Assembly (NCBI GenBank): GCA_003854995.1
Contig: RQOI01000657.1
Location: forward strand, 1 to 34,553
Source: Candidatus Zhuqueibacterota bacterium
GTDB lineage: Bacteria; Zhuqueibacterota; Zhuqueibacteria; Residuimicrobiales; Krinioviventaceae
Reading direction: 5' to 3'
DNA length: 34,553 nt
The notes beneath the pieces are model-generated. The model did no database searches and was not told the origin of the DNA. It saw only the letters and a list, made by a program, of their open reading frames with translations. The position numbers and the translations under genes were made by a program. Positions 18,850 to 27,232 of this stretch are shown here, one piece after another. Numbering within the stretch: the first letter of the stretch is position 1; the number at the start of each line of letters is the position of its first letter.

Positions 18850-19161
18850 ATGAAATTCCCGCTTTTATGCGCTCTTTTGCTCGTCCTGGCCTGTTCAAAA
18901 GGCGATGAAACCGTTCGGCCGGACGTCGCGCGTTTTTTTCAGGTCTACCAAACTTTCGTCGAGTTGAACCAAGCGGATGGCAACTTGTTCATGGACAAAA
19001 GTGCGCTGATGGACTCGGCCCTGACCCTGCATGAAATGAGTCCGGCGCAGTTCGACACAACGCTCGCTTACCTGGAACGCCATCCGGAGATCTTTCTGCA
19101 GGCGTTTGAACAATTTGACGACAGCTTGCAAGCCAAGCTGAAGATAGGCCTCGTCGACTAG
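18850..19161 (+). CDS. Small putative lipoprotein, DUF4296-like layout; only plus-strand gene in the window
   Basis: ATG 18850 after GGAG; MKFPLLCALLLVLACSKGDETVRPDVARFFQVYQTFVELNQADGNLFMDKSALMDSALTLHEMSPAQFDTTLAYLERHPEIFLQAFEQFDDSLQAKLKIGLVD; LVLAC lipobox. Confidence 0.75.
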   Translation: MKFPLLCALLLVLACSKGDETVRPDVARFFQVYQTFVELNQADGNLFMDKSALMDSALTLHEMSPAQFDTTLAYLERHPEIFLQAFEQFDDSLQAKLKIGLVD

Positions 19162-21005
19162 GTTTTTTCGCTCGCATCGTCGTGCAGGTGCGCGTAAATG
19201 ATGCCGGCCAGCCGGGCGGAGATGGAGCCGATGGCCAGCTCGTCAGCGGACGCTGCCCTGATATTGTCCATGGATCGAAAATGGCGCAGCAGCTCTGCCT
19301 TGCGTCTCTCGCCGATGCCGGGAATGCTGTTGAGCTCTGATGTCAAGGTGCGTTTCGACCGCAACGCACGATGAAATGTCACGGCGAATCGATGCGACTC
19401 ATCGCGCACTCGCTGCACCAGCCGCAAACCGGCGGAATCGCGCGGCAAATTCTGCGGTTCCGCAAATCCAGGCTTGTAAATCTCATCGAGTCGTTTTGCC
19501 AGTGCAATGATCGGCTGATTCTCCAGTGCGAGCTTTTTCAGCGCAGCACAGGCGGCATTGAGCTGCCCTTTGCCGCCGTCAATCACGATCAAATCAGGGA
19601 GCGGCTTTTTTTCCTTGAGTTGACGCGCATAGCGACGGCGAACCACTTCGTTCATCATGGCAAAATCATCCGGCGTTTTTTTGCCGCGGATTTTAAAGCG
19701 ACGATACTCACTCTTGGCAGGCCGGCCATTGATGAAACAGACCATGGAGGCGACGGGATCCGTGCCCTGAATATTAGAGATATCAAACCCTTCGATGCGC
19801 TTTGGGGGACGGTCGAGCTGCAGCGATTTTTGCAGCGCCTTGACAGAGCCGGCGATATAGTCCCGTGACTGCAGTTTTTTCAATTTCAATTCATCCAAAT
19901 GATATCTGGCGTTGCGCGTGCACATGTGCAAAAGCTTCATCTTTTCCCCTCTTTGCGGGAAAAGCAGCTTGACGCGTCGACCACTCTTTTGTGACAGCCA
20001 CTCTTCGAGAAAGAGATGATCGTCGCCAAAATGACCTGGCACCAGAATTTCGGGCGGCACATCCTCCACTTTCAAATAAAATTGCTGCAAGAATGCCTTG
20101 GTGATGGCCGCGACATTTTCACCTTCGGTGTGTTCGAGAAAAAAGTGATCCTTGGCTATGATTTTGCCCTCGCGCACGCGAAAGACGACGCTGCAGCCAT
20201 CGCCGTCGTCAACCGCGGTGGCGATGATGTCTCGATCCGCCAGATGGTTGTCCAAAACCTTCTGGCGCTCGGAAAATATGGTGATGGATTGCAGCTGATC
20301 GCGCAACTGAGCTGCTTCTTCATAGCGTCGCTCCTGTGCCAGGGCGAGCATGCGCGTTCTGATATCTCCTTCAAGTCTGGCGGTATTGCCTTTGATGAAT
20401 TCAATGATATAACCTATCGTTCGCTGATATTCCTCTTGAGAGACCAAGCCCTCGCAGGGCCCGGAACAACGATGGATATGATAATTCAGGCAGACCTTGA
20501 ATTTTCGTTCTCCGATCGTCTTGTCGTTCAGAGGCAAATTGCATGAACGGATCGGGAAAATTTTTTTGATGGTCGTCAGCAGGGCTTTCATGCGCATGAC
20601 ATTCGTGTAGGGGCCAAAATAGCGTGAGCCATCACGAACGACCTTTCTCGTCGGGAAAATTCTCGGATACGGCTCATTCGTCACGCGGATGAAAGGAAAG
20701 CTTTTATCATCCTTGAGATTGATATTATAGCGCGGCGTGTGCTCTTTGATGAGATTCGCTTCGAGGATGAGCGCCTCGACCTCGGTGTCGGTGATGATCG
20801 TCTCGAGGTCGTGGATATGCGAAATCAGATGCAGCGTCTTTGAATCGATGCGCCGGGACTGAAAATAGGAGCGCACGCGATGGCGGAGCACCTTGGCTTT
20901 GCCGATGTAGATGATTTCGCCATTCTTGTTTTTATAGAGATAAACCCCCGGCTTTATGGACAGATTGTCGAGCTTTTCCCGCAAATTGTCAGGCAGAGGT
21001 TTCAA
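19158..21005 (-). CDS. uvrC: Excinuclease ABC subunit C
   Basis: KPGVYLYKNKNGEIIYIGKAKVLRHRVRSYFQ (GIY-YIG); RYFGPYTNVMRMKALLTTIKKIFPIRSC; IEGFDISNIQGTDPVASMVCFINGRPAKSEYRRFKI; C-terminal HhH. Confidence 0.97.
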   Translation of the reverse strand: MKPLPDNLREKLDNLSIKPGVYLYKNKNGEIIYIGKAKVLRHRVRSYFQSRRIDSKTLHLISHIHDLETIITDTEVEALILEANLIKEHTPRYNINLKDDKSFPFIRVTNEPYPRIFPTRKVVRDGSRYFGPYTNVMRMKALLTTIKKIFPIRSCNLPLNDKTIGERKFKVCLNYHIHRCSGPCEGLVSQEEYQRTIGYIIEFIKGNTARLEGDIRTRMLALAQERRYEEAAQLRDQLQSITIFSERQKVLDNHLADRDIIATAVDDGDGCSVVFRVREGKIIAKDHFFLEHTEGENVAAITKAFLQQFYLKVEDVPPEILVPGHFGDDHLFLEEWLSQKSGRRVKLLFPQRGEKMKLLHMCTRNARYHLDELKLKKLQSRDYIAGSVKALQKSLQLDRPPKRIEGFDISNIQGTDPVASMVCFINGRPAKSEYRRFKIRGKKTPDDFAMMNEVVRRRYARQLKEKKPLPDLIVIDGGKGQLNAACAALKKLALENQPIIALAKRLDEIYKPGFAEPQNLPRDSAGLRLVQRVRDESHRFAVTFHRALRSKRTLTSELNSIPGIGERRKAELLRHFRSMDNIRAASADELAIGSISARLAGIIYAHLHDDASEKT

Positions 21006-21031
21006 AATCGATTCCGCTTTTTTACGCGCTT

Positions 21032-22561
21032 TTACTTTTTTTCATAGGATTTCTTGATCAGCTCCTCCAAGCGCTCTTTGGGATTCTTGATGATATCCGC
21101 ATTCACAATGAACTCCTCCCAATTCAACAATTTGAGACCATACTCATAGTCTGTGAGCAAGTCGCTGCAGATATCGTCAATATTTTTGCCTTTTTTCCTC
21201 GACATCTCCTGCAGCAGCTCGATGGCATCTTTCGTGAACGTGATGACGATATTGTTGCGGACGAGAAATCTCTTTTGAAAGCTCTTGATATAGTAATTGG
21301 TCAAAATTCTTTCGAGCTCGGCTTTCGAATTTTCCACGATCTCGCGCGTGATCACAATGTGATCCAGATCCGTATCGGGCAACAGCTTTTCGTACTTGAG
21401 CAGCAGCCGGTCAACCACACTTGTCAAGCCGCGCGCGCCGGTATGCTCTTCAAAGGCGAGCTCGGCGATGCGTCGCAACGCCGCATCGTCAAATTCAATA
21501 TCAATACCGTAGGCTTTCAAGTCCCGTTTTTTACCCAGAATGACCGTGCTGTTCGGATTCTTGAGAATTTGATAGAGCCCCTCAACATCCAGGCCATTCA
21601 GACTGACCACCACCGGCAACCGTCCGACAAATTCTGTTTCAAAACCAAATTTGATCAAATCCTCGGAACGGACCATTTTGAAAATATCTTCATCCGGCAT
21701 CTTGCGGACATCCGCTTCTTTATTGGTAAAGCCCATGGGCTGCTGATTCAGCCGTTTCCGTATGATATCGGTCAATCCGAAAAAAGCGCCGCTGGTGACG
21801 AACAGGATGTTTTTTGTATTGATCTTTTTTCGCTCGACCTTGCCGGTTCGTTGCGCCTGCATGGCTGCTTCCATCTGCGATGCCAAATCGTGCGGCACCT
21901 TGAGGTCCACTTCACCCTCTTCCATGAGCTTGAGCAGGTTGCGCTGCACGCCGCTTCGCGACACATCCGGCCCAAAGCCGTTGCCGGAAGAGGCGATCTT
22001 GTCAATTTCATCGAGATAGATGATGCCATACTCGGCGAGACGAATTTCGCCGTTCGCTTCGTGCACCAGATTACGGACGAGATCATCGACATCGCCACCG
22101 ACGTAACCGGTCTCGCTGAATTTCGTCGCATCGCCCTTGACAAAGGGCACGCCGATTTTCTTTGCGATCAATTTGATGAGATAGGTCTTGCCAACGCCGG
22201 TCGGGCCGATCATCAAGACATTGCTTTTAATGTTGCCGACGAGCGCCTCTATATCGCTATTGCTCGTCTCATATTTCATTCGGTTAAAGTGTGTCGCTAT
22301 TTTGGTCGCCAGCACCTCGACCGCTTCCTGCTGCCCGACGACGTACTCATTGAGATAGGCTTCCAGCTCTGTCGGCTTGAGATCAAAATTTATGTGCGGG
22401 AGCGGCTTTTCATCATTATTTCTTTCGCCAGGCGGATTGCCGAAGCGCTCCGCTTCCGGCGGAATGATGACGCGATCGCCGTACTTGTTGCGCAAAAAAT
22501 TGGAGACGTCGTTTCGTAGTTCCTCGGGACTGGGAGTTTTGCTATTTTCTATCGTGCTCAT
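21032..22561 (-). CDS. ClpX-like AAA+ ATPase lacking the ClpX zinc-binding domain, with a C-terminal extension
   Basis: LNEYVVGQQEAVEVLATKIATHFNRMK; GPTGVGKTYLIKLIAKKIGVPFVKGDATKFSETGYVGGDVDDLVRNLV; IIYLDEIDKIA; LFVTSGAFFGL; QPMGF; FVGRLPVVVSLNGL; TGARGLTSVVD. N-terminal about 60 aa contains no cysteines. Start ATG 22561. Confidence 0.88.
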   Translation of the reverse strand: MSTIENSKTPSPEELRNDVSNFLRNKYGDRVIIPPEAERFGNPPGERNNDEKPLPHINFDLKPTELEAYLNEYVVGQQEAVEVLATKIATHFNRMKYETSNSDIEALVGNIKSNVLMIGPTGVGKTYLIKLIAKKIGVPFVKGDATKFSETGYVGGDVDDLVRNLVHEANGEIRLAEYGIIYLDEIDKIASSGNGFGPDVSRSGVQRNLLKLMEEGEVDLKVPHDLASQMEAAMQAQRTGKVERKKINTKNILFVTSGAFFGLTDIIRKRLNQQPMGFTNKEADVRKMPDEDIFKMVRSEDLIKFGFETEFVGRLPVVVSLNGLDVEGLYQILKNPNSTVILGKKRDLKAYGIDIEFDDAALRRIAELAFEEHTGARGLTSVVDRLLLKYEKLLPDTDLDHIVITREIVENSKAELERILTNYYIKSFQKRFLVRNNIVITFTKDAIELLQEMSRKKGKNIDDICSDLLTDYEYGLKLLNWEEFIVNADIIKNPKERLEELIKKSYEKK

Positions 22562-22717
22562 TCTATCCTCATCAATTTCTTTCGAATCACAACAATCCCG
22601 ATTGCAAGAACTATTCCACAAGATTCTCGCTGCCTGCAGGCGTGCAGAACAGCACTGTTTCGGCACGCCGGCGGGCGTTTCTGACAGATTGGCGTATTTT
22701 AGTGCACTTTGGCAGCG

Positions 22718-23575
22718 CTATGAGCGCAAGAGCAGGCTGATATCCAGTGCTTTTGCCGAATGGGTCAACGAGCCCACAGATATGAAATCGACGCCCGTCT
22801 CGGCGATGTCGCGAACAGTGGCGAGCGTCACGTTTCCCGATGCCTCCAGCGGGATTCGGCCATGCACGAGGAGGACGCTCTGTCGCATCTCCGCTAAACT
22901 CATGTTATCGAGCATGATTCGATCGACGTCGAGCGACAGCGCCTCTCGCACATCGTCGCTGTTCTGCGTCTCGACCTCAATTTCGACCTGAAAATTGTGC
23001 GCCTGCATGTAGCGGCGGCATCGATCGACGGCATGGCGCATGCCGCCCGCGGCAGCGATATGGTTTTCCTTGATGAGAAACATGTCATACAGTCCGATGC
23101 GATGGTTGTCGCCGCCGCCGCAGCGCACCGCGTATTTCTCCAACAAGCGCCAGCCGGGCGTCGTCTTTCTGGTGTCCAGAATTCTCGCCTTTGTGCCCAG
23201 GATTGCATCGACGAATTGGCGCGTGCAGGTGGCGATGCCGGATAATCGTCCGACAAAGTTGAGGCAAATTCGCTCAGCGACAAGTATGCTCTGCGAAGGC
23301 CCGGAGAGTTGCAGGAAGGGCTGTAAAAGACCGACGCGATCGCCATCCTTGACAGCAGCTTCGACGATGACGGCCGGATCAACTCGCTGAAAAACCAGCT
23401 TTACGATATCCAGACCGCAGACGATGCCCTCCTGTTTGGCGATGATGACGGCGGTTGATTGCTGGCGGCTCGCATTCAGCGCCAGAGTCGTGATGTCGCC
23501 GCGATCGCCCAGATCTTCGGCAAGCGCGCTGGCGACCAGTCGGCGCGCGGCCCGATGTAGAGCACGCGTGTCTAT
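22718..23575 (-). CDS. nadC: Nicotinate-nucleotide pyrophosphorylase (carboxylating); start codon uncertain
   Basis: LVASALAEDLGDRGDITTLAL; RICLNFVGRLSGIATCTRQFVDAI; ILDTRKTTPGWRLLEKYAVRCGGGDNHRIGLYDMFLIKENHI; EIEVETQNSDDVREAL; FISVGSLTHSAKALDISLLL. Confidence 0.9.
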   Translation of the reverse strand: MDTRALHRAARRLVASALAEDLGDRGDITTLALNASRQQSTAVIIAKQEGIVCGLDIVKLVFQRVDPAVIVEAAVKDGDRVGLLQPFLQLSGPSQSILVAERICLNFVGRLSGIATCTRQFVDAILGTKARILDTRKTTPGWRLLEKYAVRCGGGDNHRIGLYDMFLIKENHIAAAGGMRHAVDRCRRYMQAHNFQVEIEVETQNSDDVREALSLDVDRIMLDNMSLAEMRQSVLLVHGRIPLEASGNVTLATVRDIAETGVDFISVGSLTHSAKALDISLLLRS

Positions 23576-26500
23576 GACCGCTTTTCCATTTCCGCGACAA
23601 CCTCCTGCAATTTGCGGCTGGCATGCCGGCCGATATCGTCCGTCGCGCCGCGCTCCCGCACAACAATTTCGTACATCTCTTTCGCTTTTTGCAGGTTGTC
23701 GAGCTTTTGATAGCCCTCGCCGGCCTTGTAGAGCGCCGTCACGCCGAATGGCAGCTTGGGGTGCTGCTGGCATTGATAGCGCACCTTGAGATATTCGATG
23801 ATCGATTGTTCCGTCAATCCTGCCGCGGCATAGGATTCAGCGATCCAGAATTGCACGCGCGCTTCGTCATCAGCCGGGGTCAGCGGCTTCAATTCTTTCA
23901 GCTGGCTGATGGCGCGATCATATTCCTTCAAATAGTAAAAGAATGTGCCGATCCGGATGCGCCGGTCCAGAATATCGGGCGCATGCGGAAATGCCTCAAT
24001 ATAATCGCGCTGGTAGGCGATTGCCTGATCTCGCATTCCCAAATCGTCGTTCGCATTGATGAGAAGATCGAGGGCTTGCGCGCGCATCGGACCGTCCTTT
24101 GTCAGCTCCAGCACCCGCTTGCCGGCATCGACGGTGTTCGCCAGCGCCCGGTTCTCATAATAGAAATCGGCGAGGTTCAAATAGGCGGTGGCGACGATTT
24201 CAGGATCTTTATATTTCTGCGGGATTTGCGTCAGACGATCAAGAGCGTCTTCGGTTTTGGTCTGCACGACGTACAGGCGCGCCAGACCCAGATCACCGCG
24301 AGCGCCTTCTGGCACATCATCGTATTTCGCCAGATTCTTGAGCGTCTTTTCAGCCTTGGAAAAATCTTTGCCGGCGATATAATACATGCCCTCTTCGTAG
24401 AGAAATCTCGCCTCCGCATTGCGATCATTAAACTCCTTTTTGAACTGCTTGAGCAGGTCTTCCGCCCGACCCAGCCTGCCCATTCGATAGAGACAAATGA
24501 TGTTCTGCGCCATGGCCTGTCTGCGTCCATCACCTGTCAGTTCTTTTTGCATGTCGGCATAGAGGTCGCTTGCTTCTTCATAACGTCCGCGATCAAAATA
24601 GAGCTGCGCCGTCGCCAGTCGCGCCTTTTGGCCAAGATCACTGCCTGGAGCGGCTCTGGTGCACTCTTGGAAATAGCCGATGGCCATCTCCTGCTTGTTC
24701 ATCTCGTCCGCCAGCGCACCGATGGCAAACAGCGCCTCGGCATAGTGCTTCGAATCTTTGCCGAGATCCACATAACGCTGCAAAACCTCGACGGCCTGTT
24801 GCGGCGATTTTGTCCGGCGGGTGAGTTCTGCCCAGAGCCACAAGGCCTCATCGTCCACTTTGCTGGGATAGAATAGTTTCAGCTCACGCGGGATGCCCGT
24901 CTTCTCCCTCGCCTGTGCGCGCCTGTCCGCCTCCTTGACCTGTCCTCGGCGGAGCATGAGAGCGATCAACTTGACTTCTGCGCGCTCCGCCCAGGGCGAG
25001 TAGAAATAGTGCTCTGCGACGTCGAAATAGAGCTGCTGCGCCTCGGCGTCGTTCGATTGCTCGTCGTAGATGGTGGCGAGCAGAAAGAGACCTTCGACGC
25101 GCCGGGAGGAATCGCGCAGCTGCAGCAGTCGATTCAACAGGATCGCCGCCGAATCGGGCTGGGCGCGATGGAGCAAAAGCGCTCGCTTATAAAGCGCCTC
25201 AGCCTGGATTTTCTCGGCAGCACTCACCGCAATGATTTCATCGAGGGACCTGTTGACCTGCTGCGACAGAGGAGCGTCATCGCCGGACTGCGATGCTACC
25301 ATCTCGTCCACCAGCCGCAATTGCAGGTGCTGCCTGAGGCTATCATCGCGCATCTGATTGATGGATGCCGTGAGATGATCAAGGCGCGCTGCCGCGGACT
25401 CGCGCGTCGGCAAATTGGCCAGCGCTGCCCAATAGGCGACTTGAGCCGTCAATTTCGATGCCGGATGACTCGTCATCATGCTCCCGGCGAGGCGAGTCAG
25501 TTGCCCGGCGTGTTCGGCAGCATTTCCCGGCCGGTTTTCCCAGGTCGCCTTTTCATGCAAGGCAAAATGGCAAAAAGCCATATCGAAATTCACTCTCTCC
25601 AGATTCAGCCGTTCGTCGGCATCCTCTCGTGCGGCACGTTCCAGCAGCTCCAGAGCCTTGCTAAAATCATATAAAGCATACATGTGATAGTGCGCCAGAT
25701 TGTGCTGGCCGACAGCGCGCGACGTCAGACCTCCGGCGACAATCTCGTCCAGGGCATGCTGCAGGTTTTTTGCGTGCGCAGGTGCGATCAAACGCAGGAC
25801 ATCCGTTTTATGCTGGCTGGTCGCATAGAAATCACCGCCCGGATAATAGTCCAGATAACGGGAATGTTCGCGCAAGGCGCTTTTCAAATCCCCTTCTTTT
25901 TCGTACGATCGGGCGATAGCGTATTGCGCATCATCCAAAATGGCGCTCCTGGCTGATCCCGCCATGACGGCGCCGTAATTCTGTCGCGCGCCGACGAAAT
26001 CCTGCAGATGCGTCTCCTGCAAAACGGCGATGGCAAGAAACAGTTCATTTCTTCCCGCTGGATCCGTCGTGTTGGCGACGATATTTTGCAGATATCGAAT
26101 GCCCTCGGCCGGACGACCCTGGTTCGCAAGGAGGCCGGCATACTCAATGGCGGCATACAGGCGGATATTTTCACAGAGTGCTGTATCGGCCAGCACCTGC
26201 TCGAATGACGTCAATGCGGATGGCACATCTCCCAGGGCTTTGTTTGCCATTCCCAACCGATATAGATTGAGGCCTTTGCCCGCAATGGCCTGATCCGTCA
26301 CCTTGAGATAGGTGCTCTTTGCCCCTGAAAAGTTGCTCTCAAGATAGTAAGTGTCGCCCAGGCTCAGCCACAGATCGTCTTTGTCCTCTGCCCCCACCTT
26401 GGCGAGGGCATCGGTGAGCACTCTCTCCGCTTCGGGCAGCTGTCTTTGCTCCTGCATCGATTTCGCCAACGTCAATGCGGCGCGGGAGACGATCGGGCCG

Positions 26501-27231
26501 GCGTACGTGCCGGCGAGCAGCCTGTTCAGCACACTGTCGGCTTCTGTGAATCGCCCAAGTTTTTTCAGCAAGCCGGCCTTTTGCACATAGGCATCGGCCG
26601 CAAGGTCATCTTCGATGCGGTCGCTGAGGAGCCGGTCGATGAACTGGCCCGCAAGCGTATAGTCACCTCTCTGCTCATGCACATCGGCGATGGACTTGTA
26701 GGCCTGCAATCGCGTCGGATGAGTGCTGTAATTTTCGAGAATGTAAAATGCAGCGTCATAGGATCTTTGCGTTTCGCCGGCCTGCAAATAGGACTGCGCG
26801 GCGGCGATCTGCGCCTCCGGGATGAGACCGCTTTCAGGGGACAAAATCTTGATGCGATCAAAAGCCATGGCTGCCTGAAGATATTCGCCATTCCTCAACA
26901 GCACGCCGCCCTGATGATATTGCGCCTTGTCCACTATCGCGGATTGCGGATATCGCAACAGCACGGCCATAAAGGCTTGTGACGCTCGGGATAGACTGTC
27001 GGACTTGGCATAGTTTTCGCCGGCCCGCAGCAACGCCGTCGGCGCCTGCGGACTCGTCGGATACATGTCGGCAAAACGCTCGAACTGCAGCGCGGCAATG
27101 TCGTAGAGCTCGCGATTTTCCAGCTGAACCGCGAATCGAAAGTCCTGATCTTCCTGCAATGTCTGCTGGGCTGCTGCAAAAGAGACCGCGAAAAGAAGAA
27201 TGATCAAAAGATGTCTTGCTTGCTGACTCAT
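23572..27231 (-). CDS. Large exported tetratricopeptide-repeat protein, about 1220 aa
   Basis: Signal peptide MSQQARHLLIILLFAVSFAAAQQ; many TPR-like helices (e.g. LYDIAALQFERFADMYPTSPQAPTALLRAGENYAKSDSLSRASQAFMAVLLRYPQS). ATG 27231 preferred over the track start inside pcrA. Confidence 0.9.
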   Translation of the reverse strand: MSQQARHLLIILLFAVSFAAAQQTLQEDQDFRFAVQLENRELYDIAALQFERFADMYPTSPQAPTALLRAGENYAKSDSLSRASQAFMAVLLRYPQSAIVDKAQYHQGGVLLRNGEYLQAAMAFDRIKILSPESGLIPEAQIAAAQSYLQAGETQRSYDAAFYILENYSTHPTRLQAYKSIADVHEQRGDYTLAGQFIDRLLSDRIEDDLAADAYVQKAGLLKKLGRFTEADSVLNRLLAGTYAGPIVSRAALTLAKSMQEQRQLPEAERVLTDALAKVGAEDKDDLWLSLGDTYYLESNFSGAKSTYLKVTDQAIAGKGLNLYRLGMANKALGDVPSALTSFEQVLADTALCENIRLYAAIEYAGLLANQGRPAEGIRYLQNIVANTTDPAGRNELFLAIAVLQETHLQDFVGARQNYGAVMAGSARSAILDDAQYAIARSYEKEGDLKSALREHSRYLDYYPGGDFYATSQHKTDVLRLIAPAHAKNLQHALDEIVAGGLTSRAVGQHNLAHYHMYALYDFSKALELLERAAREDADERLNLERVNFDMAFCHFALHEKATWENRPGNAAEHAGQLTRLAGSMMTSHPASKLTAQVAYWAALANLPTRESAAARLDHLTASINQMRDDSLRQHLQLRLVDEMVASQSGDDAPLSQQVNRSLDEIIAVSAAEKIQAEALYKRALLLHRAQPDSAAILLNRLLQLRDSSRRVEGLFLLATIYDEQSNDAEAQQLYFDVAEHYFYSPWAERAEVKLIALMLRRGQVKEADRRAQAREKTGIPRELKLFYPSKVDDEALWLWAELTRRTKSPQQAVEVLQRYVDLGKDSKHYAEALFAIGALADEMNKQEMAIGYFQECTRAAPGSDLGQKARLATAQLYFDRGRYEEASDLYADMQKELTGDGRRQAMAQNIICLYRMGRLGRAEDLLKQFKKEFNDRNAEARFLYEEGMYYIAGKDFSKAEKTLKNLAKYDDVPEGARGDLGLARLYVVQTKTEDALDRLTQIPQKYKDPEIVATAYLNLADFYYENRALANTVDAGKRVLELTKDGPMRAQALDLLINANDDLGMRDQAIAYQRDYIEAFPHAPDILDRRIRIGTFFYYLKEYDRAISQLKELKPLTPADDEARVQFWIAESYAAAGLTEQSIIEYLKVRYQCQQHPKLPFGVTALYKAGEGYQKLDNLQKAKEMYEIVVRERGATDDIGRHASRKLQEVVAEMEKRS

Positions 27232-27232
27232 C

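Noticed and set aside
21275-22519. Plus-strand ORF of 414 aa
   Set aside because: Antisense to the ClpX-like gene; the minus-strand product is clearly a conserved AAA+ protein.
23623-24876. Plus-strand ORF of 417 aa
   Set aside because: Antisense shadow of the TPR gene, no family signature.
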